From: Lactarius indigo
Lineage: Eukaryota > Basidiomycota > Agaricomycetes > Russulales > Russulaceae
NCBI GenBank assembly: GCA_025766275.1
Contig: JAFKAC010000018.1
Span: forward strand, 186,001 to 250,000
DNA length: 64,000 bases
Direction of reading: 5' to 3'
The notes beneath the pieces are model-generated. The model ran no database searches. It worked only from the letters and a program-made list of their open reading frames with translations, and was not told the DNA's origin. Position numbers and translations under genes: made by a program. Of the stretch, positions 22,471 through 32,953 are shown piece by piece. Every line of letters starts with the position of its first letter. Positions within the stretch are counted from its first letter, which is position 1.

Positions 22471-24061
22471 ATGATCTTCTGGTGTTGCCTCAGATTTCCT
22501 TGCGCCCGTCGCCGGGTATCGACAGCGAACCAAGTAACTACTAGTACGGCCGCCCCTACCGTGATAAAAAGGGTTCCCTATGGTATAACCTTTTTCATAC
22601 CTTGGATCATCTTCTTGAATGGCGTTTGCTGATACTACGAGGAATTACAGTCCGTCTAGGAAAGTCGGGACTGAAAGTGTCCAGGATTATTCTTGGCATG
22701 ATGTCCTATGGCGACCCTCATTGGCAACCGTGTGTCCTCGGCGAGAAAGAGGCCCTCGAGCACGTCAAATTTGCGTGAGTGCGCCTTCTCATCCTCGCGA
22801 GTACGTCTGTCTTACGTGCACCATAAAGATATGAGCACGGCGTGAACGCCTTTGATACTGCGAACATATACTCAAACGGCCTTTCTGAGGTGTACCTTGG
22901 TAATGCCATCAAAGCGCTCAATCTACCACGCGAGGAGATCGTGGTCATGACAAAGGTATGTGGACGACCGGCGACAGACCAAGACTTCCTTCCCCGCTGA
23001 GCTTGACCAGCTAGGATACGTGAATCAGGATGGCCTCAGTCGCAAGGTACGCAACACATCTCATACCATGTGCGCTGTTTGTGATCCCTGGTCGCAGCAT
23101 ATCTTCGATTCGGTAAAGAAATCACTCGAGCGTCTGCAACTCGACTATGTCGACCTTTTGCAATGCCATCGTTTCGACCCTGACACGCCCATCGAGGAGA
23201 CGATGCAGGCTCTACACGACGTTGTCAAGGCAGGATACGTCCGGTACATCGGCATGAGTAGCTGCTACGCTTGGCAATGTATGTGCTCGCCCACGCGGGA
23301 TCTGCGACCCGCTCACTGATCATATGCCCAGTCCATCTCATGCAGAGTGAGTACCCAACCGAAACCTAACCTCTCTGATCATGCCGCTGACGAGTTTGAA
23401 ACCATATTATAGACTACGCTATCGCGAACAATCTCACGCCTTTTATCTCGATGCAAGATCACCACTCGCTTGTATACCGTGAGGAAGAGCGCGAGATGTT
23501 CCCCACACTGAACCACTTTGGTGTCGGTATCATCCCGTGGTCGCCGCTCGCGCGTGGCCTCCTCACTCGTCCTTACAAATCCGACGAAGTCACAACGCGG
23601 AGTAACACCGAGACGTGCGTGTCTCCTGGTGCGATCTGCGCCTTGTTTACCTGACTCTGCTGGTACTTACAACAGATACGCTGGTTATCTCGAAGGAGCA
23701 GGCACACAGGAGATCGTCAACAGGTCCGTTGTCACCCACCCACCCCGCGAGGCTGTATGATTTTTTTTTTTTTTTGGTCTCACAAGGGCTCCAATAGGGT
23801 CGAAGAGATCTCCGAAAGGCGCGGGATAAGCATGGCCCAGGTGTCCCTGGCGTGGTCATTGACGCGTGTCACTGCACCCGTTATCGGCTCCACGAGCATC
23901 AAAAACTTGGAAGAGCTTATAAGTGCGTGCGATTTACTACGTATTCGGAGATGAGAATAGTGATTCTCTTTGTAGATGGTACCGAGATCACATTGACGCA
24001 GGCAGAAATCCAGTATTTAGAGGAACCGTACAAGACACGCTCAGTGTTTGGACATTTTTAA
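22471..24061 (+). CDS. Aldo/keto reductase with an apparent frameshift
   Basis: Ten exons are traceable: 22471-22582 (start uncertain), 22651-22774, 22829-22955, about 22956-23046, 23098-23278, 23332-23346, 23413-23614, 23676-23723, 23798-23922, 23976-24061. Family blocks are [103 protein letters not shown] and [16 protein letters not shown]. These are NADPH-dependent oxidoreductases with a TIM-barrel fold; catalytic Asp/Tyr lie in the DTANIYS block. Between ..VVMTK and [10 protein letters not shown] the frame shifts near 22985-22997 with no usable intron. The gene may therefore be non-functional, or the base sequence may hold an error. A 15-T run sits in one intron. Confidence 0.75.
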
Positions 24062-25076
24062 GAATGTCCTGGTTCTGGAAAGAAACGGAACGCACCGTAC
24101 TACTACATTGTTACCCATTGGCGTCGACACGATTTTTCGTTTGGGTACACTACGAAGTTATGTCTCTACTGTATAATTGTTTTGTCCCAGCAGGACTTGT
24201 ACTCTAGAGGGACCTCCGTTATCCCTTCTAGTATCATGGTGTCTCTTTAATCCCGCCTTGTTGTAAACACGCAGCAACTCTGTTTGCAAGGAAGTGGCGT
24301 CGTCGTTGTAACGTAGAAAGGGGAATTTCGGAATTCACGGCAGCCCTTATCTGGTCTGTGCATGACGGAGTGCCATCCATCTGGCAGTGACCAGCGAGCG
24401 ATTCGGACGACTTGGAATCGAACAGCGCCATGTACTATAGCGATTACCCTTATCTCCGTAGATCAGCAGGTACTGTAGCCTGAGCCAGCCCAAGCTACGG
24501 CGGGCGAGAACTCGCGTCAGCTCCGCGGACTCGGACTGCTGCCCCTACGCAGCTCCCATGGGCCATGCTGCGCCAATTGCACTATTGGTTCCCGATAAAC
24601 ATAATCCTCGCAAGGCAATTCTGGAGCATCGAACCCCTTCTTTCTATTCTTAAATTTATTATTTATCATCGGCTGCGACTCAAAAACGAAAGCTAAAAGT
24701 GGAGTGGCGTGTGGGGTTGGTCTAAATTTCGAGACCCAGACCGTCGTACCAGACTAACGCCCGAGGCGAATCCCCGTTCGTCCGTCTCAGATCGATTGTT
24801 TCAAGTTGGGGTAAGGATAGAACCGTCCTAGTTCTTCTTGATTTTAGAACCCCTACCAAATTGAATTTAATCGGACCTGCCTCGAGGCCTGTTATCGAGT
24901 GTCAGACCCTTACAGTACAAGCTGCTACATATACCATGGCCCACCGGCAGGCACACAAATCCCACGCGGGAGTCGGACATTCCATCGCGGGCGAGTCAGC
25001 TGAGAAATTCCACGCATGGCAGGCAAGCTACGCCTTGGACAAAATGGGAAAGCGTTCATGATCCAACTACTACTAC
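24062..25076. other. Intergenic, no supported gene
   Basis: No recognisable coding content. TACTGTA at 24471 and TACAGTA at 24913. Confidence 0.5.
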
Positions 25077-26218
25077 TTACACCGCTGCGCCGCACAGCAC
25101 CTCCGCGCCCTTCTGGAAATCAGCCAAGAAGCGCCAATGTACGGCGTCCTCGCCCCGCGCGTCCTGCCCCCAGCGCGCAAGGTCAGCAGCAGCAGGGAAG
25201 AGCGCGCCCTCGTCGCGGAGGAGCGTGTCGTGCGCCACGACGACGAACACGTGCGCGCTAGCGTCGAACGCCTGGAGTGCCTGGAGCGTCGCGCGGCCCG
25301 CGACGGGATCAGGCATCCTGTGCTTTGTCGGCTCGTAGAACGGTGTCGTGCTGCAGGACGACGACGACGATGCGGGCGCTTGGATCGGGGGTGATGGCGA
25401 AGGGAGGGTGTCCGGGAGAGGGCGGAGTGGGCTCGGTCGGAATACGGCTGGGTGGTCCGCGGCGTCGCCTGCGAGGAGCACGAATTGGTCTGTGGAGGTG
25501 CGCGCGAGCGCCATGATGTGTTCTGGTGCGTGGCCGGGGGCCTCGAGGATGTACAGCGAGCCGTCGGCGAACCAGTCGATCGCGCGGAGGCCGCCGATTT
25601 TGAGTGTGCTGCTATTATTATTATTAAAGTCGAGCTCGATGAGGTCGCGGTCCTGGAAGGCGGATTGGGGCACGTGCGCATCAGGGTTGGTGGGGAAGCC
25701 TGGGTAGGTGGACGGGTTGGACTTGAAGCCCGGGCCGACGATCAGCGAGGTGGTTGGTGGGAAGAGGGAGGGGTCGCCGGTGTGTTCGGCGTGGTGGTGG
25801 GACCAGATGATGGAGTCGATAGAGGCGAGCGGGACGGAGGCCGAGGTGAGGATCTCGGACACGTCCGCGAGAACCTCAAATGTGGCGTTGACCTTCTGCG
25901 CCCTGGTCAATACTTTGTGTAGAAGATCACAAGGTTCAGGTCAGGTCAGGCCCCAGGGGGCGGGGAGGGGAGGTACAGCAACTCACGGTCAGGCTGCTTT
26001 TCCTTCCACGCTTTCATCAGGCCGAGATCGAATAGCACCTTTTTGCCTGCCTTTTCGTTCTCGATGAGGAAGCTGTAGAGGGGCCAGTCTAGGGTATCAT
26101 GCCCGGATATTGGCTTCTGGATGGCGAAGGACGTCGGCATAGACACATTGCCAACGTACAACGCAGAAACGCGGACAGTCGAATCTCTGTATGCGGGGAG
26201 CGATAAGGGGACAGACAT
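25077..26218 (-). CDS. Metallo-beta-lactamase-fold hydrolase, copy 3 (divergent)
   Basis: Two exons (26218-25987, 25912-25077) give 355 residues with the same intron phase and position as copies 1 and 2. It starts MSVPLSLPAYRDSTVRVSAL and keeps YSFLIENEKAGKKVLFDLG and WKEKQ. The metal motif reads HHHAEH instead of HHHPDH, so the usual Asp ligand is Glu. The HCGEF stretch after LLAGD is replaced by DHPAVF. His in APGHAPEH, Asp in LLAGDAA and His in VVVAHDT remain. The linker is Ser/Pro rich. It is GC-rich relative to the other copies and head-to-head with the OPA3-like gene. Function may have shifted; substrate unknown. Confidence 0.85.
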
Positions 26219-26443
26219 ATTTGAAGTCCAGGTACAGACAACACCACCCACGGCCCACTCCTATATACCCACGAATGGGCTGTTAAGACTCCGCGAAGTC
26301 ACTGATACCGAGGACTGTATGGCATTGTGGGAGCAGAGCAAGATGTGGAAAGGGAGCGGGTCAGATGGCACTGGCACGAGTCGGTATCCCGCGGTCGTAA
26401 GCGAATCTGGCGCGCGTGACTCATTATTGAACCACACCAACCC
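26219..26443. promoter_or_regulatory. Divergent promoter between MBL copy 3 and the OPA3-like gene
   Basis: Only 225 bp separate the two start codons. The DNA contains TATATA-like TCCTATATACCC near 26261-26272. Shared regulation is inferred from spacing alone. Confidence 0.5.
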
Positions 26444-27225
26444 ATGGCGACCGTGAAGATTGGAACGCTCCTCATTCGAGTTAAGGCAGCTCATCACCAC
26501 ACTCTCCCCAGTGCTCAAAACTAACACTGTCCCACACAGACACTCGCCAAGCCCATCAGCACCCGCATCAAGACCCAAGCCCGCGAGTAAAGTCCCTTCC
26601 TCCTACTCATCTCAACTCAAACTCAAAAACCTAAACCCACACAGACACGAGCGCTTCCGCAACCTCTGCGTCTCGCTCGCCCAGACGCTCTACCGGTACG
26701 AAATGCGTCTGCGCACGGGGCTCCTCGGCGAAGCCCCCACCGCACGACACCTGCGCCCGCTCTCCGAGACGCGCGCGATCGAGAACGGCGCGAATTTCCT
26801 CGCGGAGGGCTTCCTCTTCGCCGTGGCTGCCGCACTCGTCGTCGGCGAGAGCTGGCGCTCGTCGCGCAGCGAGACGCGTCGGCGTGCGGACGTTGGGGAG
26901 GCACTTGAGGCGCTCGATGTGCGCGTGGGCGAGCTCGCGGCGCGCCTTGAGCGCTGGGAGGACACGTCGGCGGAGGAGCGTGAGCGGTGATTGTCGACGT
27001 TCCTCGAGTGTTTATACCCTGGCTGAATAGGTTTTTTTTACTAGGTCGCGGGAGCTCGCGCGGATCTTGGATCGCGTCGTCGATATTGGCTTGCGGGGTG
27101 GTTGGGCAGAACTGCAGGATACCCCGCTGCAGATACCTCGGATTCAGTTGAACATACCACGTCTCGCGAGCACCGAAAGCGAACCGTCACCGACAGAGAG
27201 TAATACCAAACTAGATTCCCAATAA
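26444..27225 (+). CDS. OPA3-like mitochondrial protein
   Basis: Four exons (26444-26479, 26540-26586, 26645-26986, 27045-27225) join in phase to 201 residues. The N-terminus MATVKIGTLLIRTLAKPIS, then IKTQARE and HERFRNLCVSLAQ, is the OPA3 signature. GLLGEAPTARHLRPLSETRAI and a hydrophobic stretch LAEGFLFAVAAALVVGES follow, then a charged coiled coil (about residues 130-165). OPA3 proteins sit in mitochondrial membranes and affect mitochondrial shape in animals; the fungal role is less clear. The first exon is only 12 codons, so ab initio callers may miss it. The 3' end converges with the GH5 gene, 257 bp away. Confidence 0.88.
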
Positions 27226-27482
27226 CGTATGCTTGAAAATAAAAGTCCGAAAATCCCCCCTCCCCTCGCCACCACTCCGATACAATCTGTACTGTACAAA
27301 CGGCATGACTAGTGAATACACAAAGCGTGCTCCCAACCTGCTATTAGAAAGACTCCGTGTGGATCGTACGTCTAAGGTAGGAGGGGATATGTAAGAAAAA
27401 AAAAGTCATAAGATAAAAGCTAGCAAGCACTGAGGAATCGTGTATCATCATCGCGTAATCCATCATCGCTCCGACTGCGCAC

Positions 27483-30400
27483 TCACATAATACAACACTC
27501 GCCCGCACTCCGACATAGCCGCTCCCATAAGCCCTGGTGAGTCCGCTCCTCCTTCGTCACAATACGACCACCGCGCCGCGCCACGACGATCGTGTACTCG
27601 CGATCTGGCTCGCCCGGCCGCGGCACCGGGTACCACCACCGTAGCGTCGTACCATCCTGCTCCCACCGGCCAGCCGAGACGAAGACAGCCGCGGCGAGGC
27701 CGTTCCGCAGCGCACGAGGAGGATAGGGACCAGGTGCGAAGCCGCGCAGCGTCTCGCTGGAGCGTGACCGTGAGGGTTCCTCATCGACGTCCACATCAGC
27801 ACAAGACATGTCTTCCTTCTGCTTCGACTTGAACAGAAGCGGGCCCACCGTGCGGTCCGCGGCGAAGTGGACGATAGGCAAAAATATCTCTGTTGGTTGG
27901 GGGTCCGCTTTCGGATCGTCGAAAGTAGAGTAGGACGACGAGGAAGGTGTGCCAGGACGCGTTGTCGGTGCAGACGGGAGAGCGACGGGTGCATCTTCTG
28001 CGCGCACGCGGACGACCAGGCGGAACTCGGCTTTGGCGATGTTGAACTGGATGTCGATGGGGGTTCCAACGGTGGCTATAGGATACGGCCGGCTGAACGC
28101 TTTCACTGCCCGAGCTCCATCAGTCAAGAAGTCGAACGTGCTGTCCCAGCGACTGTAAGAGGTGATTTCCGCGTTGCGCCCTTCGTCGTCAGCCGCGGGT
28201 GGGATGGTTGCCAAAGATAGCTGCGACTGATACCCTGGGGTGAAGCTGCCAGTACCACCGAGCCGCGTTGTGCTGCCTGATCGTGCTGCGCGGTGTGCAG
28301 CCAGTAGCAATGCGGATGACTTGTCGCCGCCGGCCTGATACAAGCTGGCTTCGGCACCTCGAGGACGCAGGTCATCGGAGCTCCACAAACTGAGGTCTTC
28401 CATGTTCCACAGGTCGCCCCACGAGTGTACGTTATCCGGGCAATACGTCCATATTGTGTAGTTGAGCCCGTTTGGCCCGTCTGCAGCGTTGAGGCTGGCA
28501 TCGAGCGCCCGTTGCTGACGGGAGTAATCGCCTTTGTGCTTGCCTCCGTCCGTCCATCCATACGCCCGGCGATCGTCCATGTCGTAAGGGATACCGATTT
28601 CTCCGATCATCGTCGGGAATGGTCCAAGAATAGGGGCGTCTTCCTTGAGTATTCCCAACTGGGACTGGAGGGAGCGCCGGATGGCAGCTTCGCCAATTTT
28701 GAGCGCCTGGAACTTGCTCTTGTACTTTCCACGTAGCAACCCAAGCGCGTCCGCGTTGAACCAGTTCCAATGCCGTGAAACGAGCGTCAGGCCATCGTAG
28801 TAATGTGCCGAGTACGCGCACCGCCCCGCCAACTCTTCATCGGGCAGTGGAGGAGGCTCGGCGAACACGGGAGGCGCGACGAAATGAATCGCCTCTGGGT
28901 GCGCTTGGCGGATGCGTCGTGCCCACGCCTGCCAATGTGGCGCCCAATAGTCGGAAACGAATTCGACCTCGGCCATCTCGTTCAATTCTTGCGGCTGTGC
29001 AAACTCGGCCGCGGGGAAATAACGGAAATAATCGGGTCGCATCACATACCCCGTCTCGACGTCCCACACGCCGTGCTGTGCCCAAATATCGACGCCGAGC
29101 TGCCAGTCGGGCCCACGCTTCCAGCCGTATCGTGGATGCACGCCATTTGGTTCCGTCGAAGGGTCCGCCCAGATAGTGAGACCCTTGGGGTCGATCGTCA
29201 CCGATCCGAGACGCTGCGGTCCAAATGCGCCGAAAGACCAGTTCTCGACTGTCTGAGCTTGGCCCATTCCGAGGCGTAATGATTGTGCCGGAGTTGGAGT
29301 GGGTCCTTTTTTGAGCGTCGAACCCTGACGCGTTGGCAACGTGAGTAAGTCCGGATAGCCCACCAAGCCCTCGGACGGCTCGTTCAAACTATCCCAACCG
29401 ATGACGCAATCATCCAGTAGGTCACCAGCATCTCGGATCTTATCTGCCAGTCGTCCAAAGGCCTCGATGTAGTGTGATTGGAGATAGTCCTGAATATTGG
29501 AGCCGTCGATGATACAGTTAGGGGCAAAATCACGGCCGGCGAAGAACAAGGTGAAGAGGGTTTGTGGGGCAAGGCGTCCATAATTGGTGGACCACGTCAT
29601 GGCAGGGACAGAGGCGGGGTCAGGGTCGTGCGCGAGGGGATATTCATTGTGGAGGATGGTCGACTGCGTGGCGGTGAAATTACGCGGGTTGATACCACAA
29701 GCTGCAAGAGTCCAATACGGAGCGCCAGAGCCGCCGCAATATCGAGACCACTGCAGGAATAGAGTTTAAGAAAAGCGGTGCAATGTCCAGGAAAGGAAGG
29801 TAACAGGTTTAACGTAAGTCCGAGAGCGGGATACAACGCAAGACGGAAACGCATCAAGGGAGAAGAGGTCGCCAAATATAGAGGGTGATGTTGCGGTCGG
29901 TTGATGATGCGCAAGCGCAGGGAGAATGCGGGTGATCGGAAAAACGCGGCACACACGGAGAAAAAGGGCGAACCACGGAGGGAAAGAAGACGAGTGGAGA
30001 GGGGCGGGTAGTAAAATTTTCGCCGTGAGCCCGACAGAAACAGTTGGAGCCGCAGTCACTTACGACGTCTTGGTGAGGATCCATATACACCCTAAAGCCA
30101 TACTCTTTGCATTTCCGCAGGACGCGAATAGTGTACTCCATAAACTCATAGTCGTAGATGCCACTAAGCAGTCACAGTCAGAGACAAGATGTAAGAGACA
30201 ACCATACATCAGGACTTACGGTCCTTCATGTTCTAAGGCCTCCCAAGCAACCGGGTAGCGTATTGTGTTGAAGCCCCAACCGCGGAGGCGTGCGAGGTGG
30301 ATGTCGGCCGAGCCGTCGTCGAGGTTCAAGGGGCGATGTGCGAAGCTGTTCCCGCCAGCTTCGGCGTTCTCCCAAAAGCCGTTGAGGAGGTAGGACGGTT

Positions 30401-30554
30401 CGTCGATGGGGGCCTTTGAGGAACCAGAGAGATTGACACCACGCAATAAAAGCGTGCGTCCGTGGGAATCGACAAAGTTTCCATCGACGGTGTGTACGAA
30501 ACCTGGAGAGGGTCGGCTCCCTGTGGCAGGAGAGACAGCGGGTATTTTGGGCAT
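27483..30554 (-). CDS. GH5 glycoside hydrolase, sterol-glucoside / glucosylceramide glucosidase type
   Basis: Three exons (30554-30220, 30163-30064, 29750-27483) give 900 residues. The catalytic acid/base Glu is in GWDSLNEPS (about residue 269) and the nucleophile Glu in [10 protein letters not shown] (about 529). Supporting blocks are [36 protein letters not shown] and [11 protein letters not shown]. Size and motifs match the fungal GH5_12 group, whose studied members split ergosteryl glucoside or glucosylceramide; the substrate here is inferred. No signal peptide is seen. The last four residues are CCIM, a possible CaaX prenylation box, preceded by a Cys-containing tail. The second intron, 313 bp, is unusually long for this genome. 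The promoter side carries a telomere-like repeat. Confidence 0.9.
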
Positions 30555-30653
30555 GTTGCTACGCTGTCGAAGGGGAGGGAGGAAGGGGGGACAAAGAGAG
30601 AAAGGCGACCTCCCGAGCGGGTCACAATAAGTCGTACCACACCATAGTTTTAA

Positions 30654-30667
30654 TTAGGGTTAGGGTT
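30654..30667 (+). repeat. Telomere-like TTAGGGTTAGGGTT in the GH5 promoter
   Basis: Two full TTAGGG units plus TT lie 100 bp upstream of the GH5 start codon. TTAGGG is the usual telomere repeat of basidiomycetes and also a binding word for telobox-type factors. Whether it is regulatory or a repair scar is not decidable here. Confidence 0.6.
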
Positions 30668-31041
30668 CCCATTTCGCTCCCGGGCCGTGTCTCGCCGGAT
30701 GCGCGCTTGTAGTAATCTTGGTAAGGCACAGTCAAGCGCGTGATACTGATTAGGCCTTGAAACCGATCAAGGGCTTCAACTATCTAGGCAAATATGGCTG
30801 TGCATTCGAACTGATGCCCAGCAATCCTCTAATTCATTCGCGCAAGGCAGAGTAGTAGTATTGTATTCTGATGCCCACATCCTAGTGTCGTTATCAGGGT
30901 GGGTATGGGCAGATCTGTACAAACAATCACAACCCCTTTCCCAAACGTGCCGCATCATCACCGAAACAACAAAATCGCAACTAGACCCCAGAATATTCAG
31001 GGCCTGGCGCCTCCCAACAAACACGCTACGATAGCATCGGG

Positions 31042-32797
31042 TCACGTATTCACAAGTGATGGCTTGTGTTGGGCAGTCCAACTGTCAAGCGTTTTCCAAA
31101 AGTAGGCAACGGTAGACTTGTCCACGTGTCTCCGGTGGGAGTCGATCTTTAAAGGGTTTATCAGAAACTCGCGGGACGCCAATACACCTATCACTCACCT
31201 TGAGTTCAGTCACGTTCCAATCTTTGATTTTTGGGTTTGGTGGATCGTTAGCCCACGAAACGTACATTCCCTTTACTATTCCCACCATCGCACCGCCGCC
31301 GCATCACACCCAGAAATCAGAAAATGACGATCACGGTAACCTGCACACAGCCGAGCACTCACCGTGATGGAACAAAACGCGCGGCTCGCTCCATTTATAT
31401 GGCCGGAATTGCCACACCTGACCCGTCGTGAGGACGCACACGACCCGGTCCCATGCGTCCGCGCCGAACTTGTTCAGGGCTTCGACCGAATCGACGACGT
31501 AGTACCGTTGCGAGCTGGCGCGTGCCTGGCCACCTGGCTCGATCGTGGTGCGCTCGCGATAGATAGGTATCAGGTCTTCTGCTTTCGTGGTGCCCTCGGC
31601 GGCTAGACGCGAGCGCGCCTCGGCAGATGGCTCAAAGCTACCATCATCATGTCATGTCAAGGGGGGGGACGGATGGGGATATCACGGTATTTGGACGTAC
31701 ATGGATTCTTGGAGGAAACGACGAACGTTGTACATGGTGATGAGGGACGTGGGAGATGAAGATATCATGATAATTGGGTACATGTTTTCTGCGTGGGGCG
31801 TCCGTCTCAGGGCTAACAAAGATGATAAGAAAAATTCAGACGCACTTTGTTTACGTGACTGCGCCTTCGGGTCTGCAAGCGAGACGATGAACTAGGGGTC
31901 TATACGGCGAAATGCAAAACAACAGCGCACCAGATAGTGGTGCCACGGCAGGTGCGACCGTTCCTGGCTTTTTGGCCTCCTTCAACGTCTTGAGCTTGGC
32001 GACAAACACATTGCGAATAGAGGAGAAGTTCTACCAGAGGGGTGGTTTAGTTATTTAGGAGGTGAAAAAACAAAAATGCGAACATTATTCTTGATCCCGC
32101 GTAGCACGGTGTTGTGGTCGCGGAGCTCGACCTCGCCCTGGCGGATCTTCTTCACCACCTCGACGTCCGCCGCGTCGGGCACATAGCGCCGCTTAGAAGG
32201 CGACGAGGTCGCTGCCGCGTCTCCACGCGAGCGTCCTGGGGTAGACGTGGACGTCTGTGCATGTGCAGCAGAAGCAGACGGGGCAGGCAGACGGCGGTAA
32301 GCAGAGGGGGGCGGTGAGCCAGGGGGCGTAGTCGACTCTTTTTTTTCTTCTTTCAATGGAACAGAACGGTGAGGAACAAAAAAAAAAAAACACGCACCAG
32401 ATAGCGGGACGATACTGTCGAGCGCGGGAATGGCGCGCCGCAGCCAGTCGACGATACTCTTCCGCTCCGTGAGGCTCACGAACCCGCCCGCAGGGAGACC
32501 GTGCTCGCGCGCCTGCCGCATGTACTCTCCTCCGGGGGTGTCGCGCAGCGTCCAGGCGAGGTAGACGGCCTCGAGCATGAAGAAGCCGTCTGGATGCGCG
32601 CTGGGGTCCGTCGCGCTGCCCCCCGCCTTGCGCAGACGGGTCGGCGCGCTCTTCGGCAGCGTCGTCGCGCCCGAGAGACGCAGGTGCGTGGCGGCGCGGA
32701 GGGTGCCTGCGGGAGCGCCCGAGGAGGTCACTGGCGTGATCTCGTATTTTGAACTGATGGCCGCGCGAAGGGCGTCGAGTGGGTCTGTCGTACTCAT
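31042..32797 (-). CDS. CDC73: Cdc73 (parafibromin) subunit of the Paf1 transcription complex
   Basis: Eight exons join in phase to 453 residues: 32797-32398, 32349-32084, 32030-31931, 31872-31846, 31812-31701, 31637-31363, 31275-31199, 31146-31042. The N-terminal domain has DPLDALRAAISSK, EAVYLAWTLRD, EYMRQAREHGLP and FVSLTERKSIVDWL. The middle is Ser/Pro rich, with LRDHNTVLRGIK and FSSIRNVFVAKLK. The C-terminal Ras-like domain has PIIMISSSPTSLITMYNVRRF, RTTIEPGGQA, YYVVDSVEALNKFGADAWDRV, QFRPYKWSEP, SWANDPPNPKIKDWNVTELK and RRHVDKSTVAYFWKTLD. Paf1C travels with RNA polymerase II and promotes histone modification. Exon 4 is 27 nt. The intron after exon 2 starts GTTCGC, a poor donor. The CIN1-like stop is only 156 bp upstream of the start. 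Confidence 0.93.
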
Positions 32798-32953
32798 CGT
32801 CAAACGTTGAGGCACTGGCGGGTACTGTAGTGGGGAATTTACAAGGAACAGGTTTACATAAGCTGTGCCAAACATTCTTGAACGCCATGAATGGATCCCA
32901 GTGATTTGTAAGTTATAGAGTACAATGACCCAACCTAAATATGTGATACGGAT

